Below are positions 24,349 to 35,821 of a stretch of DNA of 64,000 nucleotides, in pieces; the stretch's first letter is position 1; the number at the start of each line of letters is the position of its first letter. Source of the DNA: Emydura subglobosa. Lineage: Eukaryota > Chordata > Testudines > Chelidae. The stretch covers positions 1,364,001 to 1,428,000 of the forward strand of contig ML680098.1 of NCBI GenBank assembly GCA_007922225.1, given 5' to 3'. Below the pieces are notes generated by a model that saw only the letters and a list, made by a program, of their open reading frames with translations, was not told the origin of the DNA and ran no database searches. The position numbers were made by a program, and so were the translations under genes.

Positions 24349-24356
24349 TTTTTATA
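24349..24356 (-). promoter_or_regulatory. PPIF: TATA-like box of PPIF
   Basis: The minus strand reads TATAAAAA here, about 122 nt upstream of the ATG. With usual spacing, transcription would start near 24,320, leaving a 5' UTR of about 95 nt without an ATG. It lies in GC-rich DNA. No transcript data support it. Confidence 0.5.
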
Positions 24357-24480
24357 GCCTCTCGGCCGGGAGCCGCCACAGCGCCCCTAGCGGCGACAAG
24401 CGCCAGGCGCCGCCCGCTGCTGCGGAGCGAGGCGAGCGTCTGGCTCCAGGCCCGCGGCTGTAGGGAAGAGGCAGGCAGGA

Positions 24481-27247
24481 AAATGGGGCAGCCGGGGAGA
24501 GAGACGGGGGCAGCTGCTGTTTGTCATCAGTGTTGGTCAGCTGCTGGCTGCCTACATACAGCCCCCCTCTCCCCGTGTAGGTGCTGTCCCAGCTCTGTCC
24601 AGGTGCCCCAGACACCACTCACCATCCCACCAACAGCCAAGGCACCTGGCCTGGCTCAGCGCAGCGGAAACACGAGGAGCGACCTATAGCTGAGACACAC
24701 ACTTCAGATACAAGCGCACCGTTACAAGGGACCGGCCCCATTAACGGCGGGACTGACCCTTAGCCCCTGGGCTGGACAACCTCGTTCCCTCTAACACCTT
24801 CTTTTATACACTGTTACAGACAAGTTTCTTTCTGCCCCTTTGACGCAGGGAGTTGCCACCCTCTTGCCGTAGTCTGATACCACCCCATGCCTTGCACTGG
24901 ATGGTTTGGGTAAAACATCTCAGTGTGTCATATTCAAAGACATTTCTATCTCTTAAAGTGTCACTTCAGGGGGTCAGGTTCCCTTGTTATCTCGTGGGTC
25001 CTAGTCCCTTCGGTCTCTGATACACATTTTCAGACTTTAGTACTGTTTTGGAAATACTACAAACATATATAGCAGCTTTCTTCTTGCCAGTTCACAGCCT
25101 AACAGCCTTGACCATTCTTTTAGCTTAAGCCTTATGCCTTGGCCTGTTATGCTAAGCTCCAGGCTTCGTGCTCTCATTTTCTGCTAGAATAATAAAGACA
25201 GGGAAAACAGAGTTAGTGCCCATCTGTGACAGCCCCTCCCTGGCTCCCTGCCCTCAGCACCCAGGGATCACAGTCACGCCACGTGCACAGCCCTAGCCCA
25301 GACAGACGCCCAGGCACTGGCCTGGTATCTAATACATTATTCGTGCTTTACAGCACACCCGTTAGATCAGAAGTTCCCAACCCGTGCTCTGCTGCAGGCT
25401 GGCAGGTCTCACTCATGGCGCTGGCTCTGGCCCCCTCCATGCGTCCGACAGGTAAAGCACAGCAGACAGTCAAAACCCCATGAAATGCTGGCTCAGGGCT
25501 ACTTCTCTATGTAAGCAATTGCTGGAAGTGCCAGTGGGTCGGACCTTTTGTGACTGGGAAAGAAGGCGGCCACGAGACAGTTGAGACGTGGCTACCGCTT
25601 ATTAAAAAAAAGTCTGAGAACCTGAGACTTCAACTGAGTGTTTTGGAACAAAGCACGTTTTTCCTCAGTCGAAACTGGCACTCAGGACCAGAACCGACCC
25701 TAATGCACCTGTAGACAGAGAACCAGCACCATTTAAAGTGCTCAGATGAGGTTGAGTTTCTGGCTGATAATGAAAGAGCTGGTTACTGCTTAGAGGCATT
25801 GCCCTATTGACATTTAAGGCCTAATTTTCATTCCCATGCGCCTCTCATCCATTGCAGGCATGATCAAAGGAGATGCTTAATTTCTTAACCTACACACAAC
25901 AACTCCATTCTTGAAAGCTGTCACTTAGAGGTGCAAAAACTTTTAGAAGGGTGATTCATCGTATTAGTTCAAAAAATTGAATAACCATCACCATCCAGTG
26001 TTAAGAAGGGAATGAATATACGCTCCCAACTAACCCCCCAATTCTGCAATTGATACCCTGCCAACATTCAGCCAATTTAGTTTAGCTGACCAAGATGTTT
26101 ATAATAATAATTAGTTATAGTATGCCCCAAAGTGAGGTAGGTACATATAGCTCTCAGCCTTTTTGTGTGCGCGCGCGCGTGTGTGTACAAACTTCTCCAC
26201 AAGGTGCAAGACAGGGTCCTTACTGTGCTTTCTTCTGAGACTATGCACAAAGGTGAAAGTAGATTCTGAGAGAGTTGGCACTCTGCCCCCATAGAACTAA
26301 ACAGAGGCCATCAACTAATTTCACAAGTCCCAGAACAACCATCCAATGAGACACACACTTGGCGCACTAAGATGTGAAAGGCAATTAAGTCGGTTATTAG
26401 TATTACCACATGCTTTGGATAGTGCGATGAGCCACCAGGTCAGAGACGAAAAGTCATTAGCTACCTCTGATGTACAGCAGCCCTTTAGAAATGTACAGCC
26501 TGGAACATATGATTAACTATTATGAAACAGTATTTATAAATAGAAATATGTAAAACAGTCACACATAGGTGTGTGATGTGACCATGACATCACAGATGTC
26601 CAGAAGGCTCCACAGTTGCTCAGGATATGAAAAAGCTTTTATAATCCTGTGTTGTTTCCTGTTGTTACCTAAGAGACTATTACAATGATACCGTGCATCA
26701 TTATATCATATCACAGATTATTCTGGTTTATAAAGGAAAGTTGTGTTTCTGTTCAATACAATTAACCACTTACAAAATAATAAAAAGGAAGCGTCTGGAG
26801 ATCCTCACTCTAAATTAGTAGCATTTAGTTCAACAATATTTACTAAAACTTTTTAAAGCAAATTCTAGTCGTTCTTTTAGACTTATTCCCATTGAGTTTC
26901 CTTATTCTGTTCATTTACCAAAGTTTTTAAAATCTCCTGATGCTACAAGCTCGCTGCTGTGCTCTATTAATATCAAAGGCAACACTTCCAATAATTCTCA
27001 TGGTAGCAAGGTGCAACCTTTGTGCTAGCTTCTTGGTGGAGATCTGGTGCTGAAGGCTGCACTCTGCATGTTTGTTTTGTCAGAGCTATTACAGCTGGCT
27101 GGCAATGTGAAGTCAGGTAACACTTCATCAGATTATGCGAAGATGTTGATGTTTCTCACAGGCCTTGTTCAGCAATTGCTCGATGGCCACATCATGCAAG
27201 ACACCACCAAAGGATTTGGCAGTCCAGTATAGGGCTCCTTGACTATC
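24481..27247. other. Upstream flank of PPIF
   Basis: No gene is recognised. The first 250 bases still have raised GC. A (GC)n(GT)n microsatellite lies near 26168. Nothing suggests a divergent gene at the CpG island. Confidence 0.5.
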
Positions 27248-27255
27248 ATCTAGAG

Positions 27256-27619
27256 CAGTGTGGGCCACACACTGTGGGGTAGTCCCCACTAGGGGGCCAT
27301 GGATGAATGTCTAATAGGCGGGGGAGGGAGTGCCACCTAATCCTGCTCTGCCCCCAGCTCTGCTCTGGCCCTGCCACTAGTCCCTGTCCCCAGCCACAGC
27401 TGCAATTCCAGCTGTGCTTCCAATTACCAACCCCTGGCCCTAGCCGCGCCTTGCTCCCAGCTTGGCTTCTGACCCCCAGTCACAGCTCCACTCGCAGCCT
27501 CCTCCATGGACCCCAGCCTGGCCATGACTCCATTCCCAGCCCGGGGGGTGGGTGGCACAGACACATTCTATTACTGGTAAGGGGGTGAGGGAACAATAGC
27601 AAAAGTTTGGAGACCACTG
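27256..27619. mobile_element. hAT-like MITE
   Basis: It begins CAGTGTGGGCCACACACTGT and ends with the inverse of CAGTGGTCTCCAAACTTTTG. Flanks ATCTAGAG (27248-27255) and AGCTAGAC (27620-27627) agree at 6 of 8 positions. The interior is a C-rich stretch without coding potential. Confidence 0.7.
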
Positions 27620-27627
27620 AGCTAGAC

Positions 27628-30600
27628 CATGATTTATATGTCTTCTCCTACATTTATACAATTCACATGACCATACATATTCCAACTCTGTTACACTTCT
27701 GTTCCGGAAAACTATGTATCTGAATAGTTTTTTTTCTTTGGCTTACTTAAGTATCTAAGAGTTGGTAGAGTGATTGCGTGCTGTTCATGATGCCTGCCCA
27801 GAGCAACTGAAACATCAAAAAGATTTTATAATTAGGGGTTAGGGATCTTAGCTGCAAAACGTCATTAAAAAGAGCAGACAGAAAAACTTCTCAGATCAGT
27901 TCATTCTTCAAATAAAGACAAATATTTTGACATACTACGTGGCACAAACAAGCTCATACTGTGGTGTGACTACAGACTTTTGCTTTAACCAAATGCAAAA
28001 AAGTATGGGGAAAATGCATAAGATATATCACCAAGGGCTAAATATTTACCAATTTTTCCAAAACAATATTATTTTGAGTACATATTTGCATTATCAATTG
28101 TATTTAGAAGCTAGCTGCCAATTTTTGTCAAAATTAGACTATGGTTCTTCCAGTTACATCTCTTTTCAGAGTGGATGTCTGATAACAGTTAAACACTATG
28201 TGATAATATAGAAAAACTGCACCACTTCCAGAATCTACTTCCACCCTGGTGATGACCACCAGATACGTGCCTAGCAATGACATTTTTATAGCTGACGGGT
28301 TACTCTAACACATTAATAAGATCCCTTTTTAAATCTGGCTGGTAGACTGCCTAGCCTTATTGAGCATTGCTGGGCAAACCACAATCTGAGCAAACCACAG
28401 GTAAGTAACAAATATCTGCAACTACTGCCTGAAAACCCAAAGCAAAGTATTTTAAAAGCTAGGAGTAGATTTCAAAGAGCAGTGAGATTCAGCTAGCTGT
28501 GGATGATCTTAAGTTTCACGTGGCTGCCTCACTCCCAATGCTAGAGACAGGATTCTCCAATACAGCATCAACAGAACACACACAAAACACAGTATAACAT
28601 AGTCCCACTATCTTGTCCCGACTCTTACCACAGTCGTGGCACATTATTTGCATTGTGGACCTGAGCACTTGAACATCATGTTAGTAGTAGGCAGTCATCT
28701 CACTTTTTGCCTGAAGGGAGTGTTGCTCCATGTATGTTTACAGAGGCCTGTATAGATGGCGATGGCTAGGACTGAGTTTGCGTGTGACAGCTCCCTGGAT
28801 GCATGTTAGTGTGTGGTTTTTGCAGACTGGAAGAGTGCCTCAGAGCGCTGAATGTGGACTACTGAAATAGACCTTGCATCTGGTCAAGGCTGCAAGTACA
28901 TGGGCACTTATTGTGGGACGCCCTGTTGTAGCCACTCATTTATTTAGGATCCCATTTTTCAAAATACAATCTTACCGTAGCTTATTTAGGGTGCAACGCA
29001 TAAGGTACACCTTCAGTGCAGTGAGCTCTACATGGGAACAATGGCATTTCACCAGACAGTGATATAGCCAGTTAATTGCAGATCTTTGCCAACATAGCCT
29101 TCCCCAAACACACAGCAGCTTGCTACCTTGCTATATTGTAATCGACAAGGAAATCTGTTGCCAGTGTGGGCTTGGAAGATTTGCTCTACAGAGCTGGGGG
29201 GAAGGAGGGAGAGGAGGGGGTCAGAGAGTAACAGGAAGGGCGAAGTTGGGGGTTAGAAGCTCTTCAAGTAGGTACTGATTTTTCATCTGTCCTTCACCAT
29301 AACTGGGTCTTCAGCTCAGGTAGGCTAGCCTGTGCACAGCTTTTGCTGTGTAGACATAGGACTCTGGAAAGATACCCTGCCCAAATGGCATCTCGGAGTT
29401 TCATATTTACCAGAGAGGAAGCAAATTCAGTCTCTCTCCCAGTTGTAGTGGCCTGGCAGTACTAAAAACTTAGTTTTGTCACTCAAGGGGATAAATCTGA
29501 TTCTGAGTGCACTGAGGGAGCAGGTCTGCTGCTAAACGGACACTGGGAGAAGAGCTGTTGAGTGAGAAGGCATTACTTTTGCATAGTCTATTTAAAGCAT
29601 GGCCACACTTTACACATTCCTTTCATCCCCTTAAAATATGTCTATTAAAATATGTCTAAAATTTGTCTATAGCTGGGCCTTTTGCTAGTATGTTAATTGC
29701 GTGTCTTCTCCTAGACTAATCTTACGCTGTAACTGTCATTTCCTTTCCCTCAACAGTAAGCAGCTACGCAGGCAGAAATTACACTTATCTCACAATTAGC
29801 TTGGCTCAAAAAATCTGATGCAGCATGATAAACTCTACCTTCAGCCACATTGCCTGTCAAAGCCCTGCAGGATTCCCCAAAGGCAGTCAGCTATTCAAAA
29901 TGTGTACACATAGCATCACTCTCCATGTATACCCATCATCTTAGCACATGAACCAGCTGTTCTCCAAAATACAATCTGTTACACACCACGAACAGATAGA
30001 TGGTGAGATTCAACACTTGTTAACATACCTGATCCTTTGGGGGAATGGAAGGGAAGCCTACAAGAAATATTGTCCTTAGGAAATAAAAATGGCTTTACAT
30101 GGTGTATCCCTTTGTACACTCATATCCAGAAGATAAAATCTTCCATAGTTGACAGCAATGTGTATGTTACAGAGTATTTAAACACACCATACAGTAGTTT
30201 TGAAAGAAAATATTTGGCAAACATTTATGTATATTTTCATTGAAGCAAAACACCATGTTTTCATAACTTTAAACGGCACAAACAAATGCTGTTACTGAAA
30301 GAAACCAGATAATTAAATATGCCAGATAGCTGATTTTACACTAATTGTTGGGATAACTGCACCATGTCCGTAACCAAAACTAGAACATTTTGTGTATGTA
30401 ACAATATAGACAGCTAAATATTTACCAAATTAATCCTTGTTCGTGGCTCATCTATATTTAACAGGAAGACTACAATAAAGACCATTATAATAACCTCTAA
30501 TAGCTAATATAGATATGTACTACACCACAATAATTGGATCACTCATCCATGTAGGAAAGATGGTGTGATCTCTATTACCCTCACGCGTGTTTCTTCATAA

Positions 30601-30880
30601 ATATATGTTCCTTTTTGTTTTGTTTTATCCTAATCTCATGCCATCTCACCTCATGGAGTTAGCCAGGCTCTTGAATGAACGTAGGATACAGGAGAGACAA
30701 TATCCAATCAATAAAGCAGTGGACTAGGTTCTCTCCCCACTGCTCCATTGATCTGCTGTGTGGTCACATCACTGCAACTCTTCTCCTGCCCTGAGGAGCT
30801 TACAGTACAAACAGGCAATGTCTCTTAATAAGCATGTGTACAGGGTCTAGGGGGCCCTGATTCTGGCTGGAGCCTGTGGC
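27628..30880. other. Intergenic stretch
   Basis: No gene or clear repeat apart from a MIR-like trace near 30780-30830 and a local duplication of AAAATATGTCTA near 29634. Confidence 0.45.
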
Positions 30881-31710
30881 AGGGTACCATCGGCCGTGTG
30901 CCCCCTCATAGAATGGCATGGCTCAGCCAGCAGTCTACCTGCAGATCCCTTGTAGTTCTCCCAGTAACTTATTCACACCCCACAGTACTTAAGTACATTC
31001 CTTTTCTTGGAGACTAATTATAAAATTAGTGGACCTTCAGCTCTAAACCCTTCCCTCTTGGGGCTTCCCGTTCACTCTTGTTCCAAGGCTGCAGATGTCC
31101 AGGAGCCATACAATTCCTCTGAATAGGGGAGTGCTCCCAGTGCAGCCCTTGGCCTCTCCGAAGAGTTTTTCCTGTGGCATCCTCCTGCCCTGGTCCTGGG
31201 CTCACAATTCCTTCCCCCTGGTTAAGGAATTCCATAGTCCTCTTCTGCTTGGGTCCATGCAATGATGCAGATAGTCTTCCCCATCTCTCCAGGATCTGGG
31301 TTCCAGCTGCACTCCATGGAGACTCGCTCTGTCTCATACACTTCTTCCCCTTGGGTCGGGGTCTCACACCCCTCCTTCTTAGGGCTATGCTACAATTCAG
31401 GCAGGTTTTTCCAGTCTCCCCGCTTATTCCCACTCCAAGGAGCCTCTCTGACTTGCTGTCCCCTGTCATCTTCAGGCTGTCTGCTCCTCGCTCTCCTCCT
31501 CTTGGCATCAGCTAACAGCTGGGCTTTATCATGCTCAGGAAACAGCTCCCTGATTAACACCTGCCCCTTATTCCCCAGCTTGTCTGCTGCTCCCTTGAAC
31601 ACCCATTTCCTTAAAGGGGCCATGTCTGGAAACAGGGATGGCTGGCTCTGAGCCCCCCTCCCTCTCCTAAATGCACGGTGCTCTGCTCTGTCCCCGTTAG
31701 ATGCTACCTT
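30880..31710. repeat. Unclassified CT-rich repeat-like segment
   Basis: This block differs in composition from its AT-rich flanks (C/T-rich plus strand) and starts TGTGGCAGGGTACC, a start seen in some LTR-like turtle repeats. Frames of 113-160 codons exist on both strands, but none shows a known domain. A solo LTR is possible, but no second boundary or target duplication was found. Confidence 0.3.
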
Positions 31711-32489
31711 CATATAAATATACCATAATATAAATGACATATTCCAGAGGTTCACCGGGGGAGGGGAGGATGAAGGAGAGAAGGGCTTGGGAAGGGTGTG
31801 AGCTTGAACTATTTATCACCTAGTTGGGATTTCAGTCTAAAAGAAACTCCTCAGCAAAAGCTCTTCGGGCCCTTGACGTGCCTTTAAAAACACAGTCGTA
31901 TTGGAGTCATACAACATAAAACAGAGCAGCCCTCCTCTTCCATCCCACCATCTATCCTTTAATCACCAGTCGTGCGACCCCTACAGCTAATGAAGAATTA
32001 GTATTGACCTTCTGAATTCAGTGCAAGGTAGGGAGGGAAAGGAGACAGTTTCGTGTTCGGAAAGGACATCAGAAACATCAGCACCATGCATGCAACTCAT
32101 AACATCAGCCGATCAAAGGAAAGGAGGCTCCTGGACAGTTGGCTGAGATGAGGCATCTTTACTTCAACGTTAGAGGAATCAGTTGGGCAGCTGAGCAAAC
32201 ATGTGACATGCTCCTCACAGCTCTGAGAAAGTCCCAAGGCTTTTACCATGGATGGCAGAAGGCAAACTGTCCACTTATTCTCTAATTATAATTAGCAAGT
32301 AGGTGGAAGGTGCTTTTCACAGTGGCTGTAGCAGGAGTGTGTCATCTGATGCTTCAGTTTTGGTCTCTCTCTTCCCCATATATTGCCTGGACATACTGAT
32401 TTTATTTCATCTGATTGATAGTACAAGGTCACTTGCTGGTGATCGCAAAAGCAATGAAGCTCTTATTCCTATTATATTATTTGTATCAC

Positions 32490-32660
32490 TGCAAGCACCG
32501 GAGTGGGGCCCTATTGTGTTAGACACTGTATTCACACAGAATAAGAGACAGTTCCCGACCTGAAGAGCTTCTGATCTAAACAGACAAGAGACGAAAGTTG
32601 GAAGAAAGGAAGTATTATCATCCCCATTTTACACATGGGAACTGAGCGTGCTGCCAATTC
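32490..32660 (-). repeat. MIR-type SINE, minus copy
   Basis: GAGACAGTTCCCGACCTGAA and CATCCCCATTTTACACATGG are the reverse of the MIR 3' half. It stands next to a plus-strand copy starting at about 32690. Confidence 0.6.
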
Positions 32661-32689
32661 TAAGCCGCTCGCGACTAGAACTCCTGAGT

Positions 32690-32870
32690 TCTCATCCTGG
32701 CTCCTGCATAAACTCACCCTGCGGCTTTGAGCAAGTCACTTAACCTGTCTGCCATGAGGATAATATATATACTGACCTGCCTCACATGGCTAAAGAGCCT
32801 GGAATTTGAAAAGCATTGTATGAATACTAAATACTGATATTATTATTGTATGAAAAAACTGGAAAACCCC
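32690..32870 (+). repeat. MIR-type SINE, plus copy
   Basis: GCTTTGAGCAAGTCACTTAA, CTGACCTGCCTCACATGG and GAAAAGCATTGTATGAATAC follow the MIR order. Together with the copy to its left it forms an inverted pair. Confidence 0.65.
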
Positions 32871-33364
32871 ATACACACTTTGGATGCTACATAAATTGAT
32901 TTCTCCTCCTTGTGGGATTTTCTTTTAATATGTTTTATCCATGGTCCATTTATGAACCCTCTCTCTAAGGGCTTCCTGTTGGTTTCTTATGTTGTTTACT
33001 TGCATAATTTTTTATTGCCTTTTTGGGGACAGAGGCTTGGGACTAACTATAATTTCTGGGACGAGGCTTGTCGGATGGATGGCTTTTTGTTTGTTTGTTT
33101 TATTGTGGTGGAAAAATAGACATCTCTTTTTTCTGAAAGTAGTTTGTAATTTATTCCGTACATATTGCCTCTTTTCTCAAGGGCACAGACTTTTCTGGCT
33201 GTGCCGCAGAGGGAATATTGAAGTGGGAGGAATCAGACTTTAAAAGGGAGGCCCTTTTTATATATCTGTGCAATTATACTAATTGCTTCAAAGGTTTTTT
33301 TTTAAGTAACTTTAAAAAAACTCATTAAGATCCCATCTCATTAGCAGAATATGTGTAAACACAG

Positions 33365-33490
33365 CGTAGGCCAGTGAGTAGAGCAGGAAGCAGGTATCTA
33401 GGACTCCTCGTAGATTCTAATAACCACCCTGCCAAAGACACTTTCTGTGATCTGGGACAAGTCACTTAAGGCACAAATGTGTCTGACCTT
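33365..33490 (+). repeat. MIR-like SINE fragment
   Basis: The text GTATCTAGGACTCCTCG and CTGGGACAAGTCACTTAA is the left and central MIR body, with a short central deletion. Confidence 0.5.
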
Positions 33491-34084
33491 GAACAAGTAA
33501 GGCTCCTTCCACCATGTGCCGGGACTGGACACAATCCCATTGAATGGATGGAATTTCTAGTGCTTATATAAAGTTCCTCTATTATGCCAATTTACCTGGC
33601 CTGACTTGCAAGCAAGCCTTCTCATTCCACTTTTTTATCACCGCAGGTGCAGGGGGCCCCCGTTGTGCTGATTTTCTAGCCAGATGCTGTGGAGTTTCAG
33701 GGATGTAAACAAATGTCTTCAAGCACCTAGGCTTGACACCATCACCAAACTCATTTCACACGTCTGAGTGAGCTCAGCTAGCTTTAGACCCAAGATAATC
33801 TCTTGACAAGGAGTTTCCAGAGGAATTTTTCACACTTGAAATATTGACCAGAGACCGAGCTTCTTGTAACTAGCTCATCAGTTCATATTATTTTTAATCT
33901 CTGCCTGCTGCACCGCTGTAACTTTGAAAATCCCAAATGACTGGACAGCTTTCTTGTTTTAATATGTCTGGAAAACCAACAGTTTTCTAGAAGCAACCAA
34001 ATCTGAGCAAAGACTCACTAAGGAAGGAGGAATGCTCTTATGGTTCCAACACAGTTCTGGGAAGGAGAACTGCATTCTTTTCCC

Positions 34085-34148
34085 TGCTGTGCTACAGGCT
34101 TTTCCATGTACTTTTGGGCAAGTGAGTTAATGTCTCTCTGCAGACAGG
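34085..34148 (+). repeat. MIR-like fragment left of DIRS
   Basis: TACTTTTGGGCAAGTGAGTT and AATGTCTCTCTGC resemble the central MIR body. It directly precedes the SINE piece into which DIRS inserted. Confidence 0.4.
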
Positions 34149-34212
34149 GCATTGGACTGCTAGGAAGGAAAAACAAGGTTACTTACCAGTAACTGTTGTT
34201 CTTCGAGATGTG

Positions 34213-34295
34213 TTGCTCATATCCATTCCAATATAGGGGAGTGCACGCCACCGTGCACTGGTTCCCGGAACTTTTTTCCCCTTTACAGACCCCGT
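34213..34295 (-). repeat. DIRS 3' inverted terminal repeat arm
   Basis: Inverted partner of 40159-40241. The outer part, about 34168-34212, has no partner at the other end but is matched by the ICR, as expected for unequal DIRS ends. The tip contains a GGTAAGTAAC sequence on the minus strand. Confidence 0.88.
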
Positions 34296-34409
34296 GCTTC
34301 ATGTACCATGGCATGAGCGTGGTACTCCAGGGGGCGCCTAAGCCAACCCTACGGGCCCTCAGTCCCTTCTGTCTGCCGACTCCGACAGCGGGGACAGAGG
34401 GTGGGTGTG

Positions 34410-34512
34410 CAATGGATATGAGCAACACATCTCGAAGAACAACAGTTACGGGTAAGTAACTCTGTTTTCTACTTCAAGTAATTGCTCACATCCATTCCAG
34501 TATAGGTGATTA
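34410..34512 (-). repeat. DIRS internal complementary region (ICR)
   Basis: The left half (about 34412-34466) is the reverse complement of the left tip (about 34170-34226). The right half (about 34468-34508) matches the reverse complement of the right tip (about 40216-40256). The two element ends are thus fused in complement next to the 3' ITR, which is the template proposed for joining DIRS ends into a circle. Both matches are imperfect but continuous. Confidence 0.82.
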
Positions 34513-34519
34513 AAAAGCC

Positions 34520-35821
34520 ATACCGTGGAGGTGGGTAGGAGTCACCGGTGAGCTGCTCTCATCAGCACGGCTCTGCAGAACCCCACGTCCTCTCTCGCCT
34601 GCTGCACGATGGCGTAGTGGGACATAAAAGTGTGCACCAATGACCAGGTAGCGGCTTTGAAGATGGCACTCTCTCCAGGAGAGCCGTCGACGAGGCCTGG
34701 GCTCTTGTTGAGTGCACTGAAACAGCCCCTGGAAGCGGTACATTCGTCTGCTCATAGCAGCACTTGATGCAGGCGGTGATCCATGCAGAGATGCGTTGGG
34801 TGGAGACAGGTGAGCCCTTCATCTAGTCCACCACTGCCATAAACAGCCGTGTCGATTTCCGGAATGGCCGAGTCCTCTCGATGTAGTAGGCCAGGACTCG
34901 TTGCACGTCCAGCGAGTGCCATCTCCACTCCTCCTCCAACCTGTGCGGTTTTGGAAAAAACACAGGGAGGAAGATATCCTGATTGGGAGAGCACCTAAGG
35001 AGGAAGGCTGGATGGGGTCTCAACCGCACCTTGTCTTTATAAAATACGGTATAGGGGGGCTCCGAGGTTAAAGTTCTTATCTCAGAAACCCTCCTAGCCG
35101 AAGTAATGGCCACCAGGAAGGCTATCTTCCAAGAGAGGAGAAGCAGCAGGCATGTAGCCATGGGCCCGAAGGGGGGCCCTGTTAGTCTGGAGAGGACCAG
35201 GTTCAGATCCCGGGGAGGCATCGGGTCATGGACCTGCGGGTACAGCCTCTCCATCCTCTTGAGGAACCTGACTGACAAGGGGTGGGAAAATAAGGACCTC
35301 CCTTTTAGCAGCTGGTGGAAGGCCGAGATAGGCGCTAGGTGGACTTTCAGGGAGGCCAGCACCAACCCTTGGAGTTTCAGGTGGAGCAGATACTCCAGGA
35401 TCGCCGGTATAGGTGAGCAGCTTGGCGGGATGCCCCAGGACTCTGCCCAACAGGTAAACCGTCTCCACTTGGCCTGGTACACGACCTGAGTGGAAGGTTT
35501 TCTGCTGCCCAGCAGAATCTGCTGGACCTGCACAGAGCAGGCTCTCTCCCCCTCCGTCAGCCACAGAGCCTCCAGGCCATCAGGTGCAGGGAGTCCAGGT
35601 CTGGATGGAGCAGGAGACCCTGGTCCTGGGAGAGCAGGTCGTAAAGCCTCAGGAGCTCCACAGGTGGGGCAATTGACAGGTCCAGCAGCATACTGAACCA
35701 ATGCTGTCTTGGCCAGGCTGGAGCGATCAGTATCACATCTGCTTTTTCCCTCTTGATTTTCAAGAGGACCTTGGACAGGAGCGGAATGGGGGGAAACACG
35801 TACATGAGGGTCTCCTTCCAA
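34520..35821 (-). pseudogene. DIRS tyrosine recombinase, one stop and one frameshift
   Basis: A 332-codon open stretch (35821-34823) ends at TAG 34825-34823 and continues in the same frame to 34562. Seen: a core-binding-like helical region (about residues 105-190, QVVYQAKWRRFTCWAESWG), the box I arginine in TSARRVSEIRTL (about residues 243-244), then after the stop VSTQRISAWI and the box II motif HSTR (His near 34,714). The nucleophile region HTFMSHYAI (Tyr codon 34616-34614) lies in another frame, so one frameshift separates HSTR from Tyr. The first 60-80 residues may belong to the overlapping RT ORF. In the family this enzyme inserts the circular DNA copy. The R, H-x-x-R and Y residues are all still encoded. 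Confidence 0.85.

Larger units (their letters stand above)
31711..34084. other. Intergenic stretch left of DIRS
   Basis: Contains the inverted MIR pair at 32490-32870 and a MIR-like piece at 33365-33490. Otherwise no gene. Confidence 0.5.

Noticed and set aside
26165..26186. GC/GT alternating tract as a regulatory Z-DNA element
   Set aside because: It is an ordinary short microsatellite with no promoter nearby.
31026..31755. Possible gene from frames of 113-160 codons on both strands
   Set aside because: No motif, splice structure or known product, and the frames compete on both strands. Kept only as a composition anomaly.
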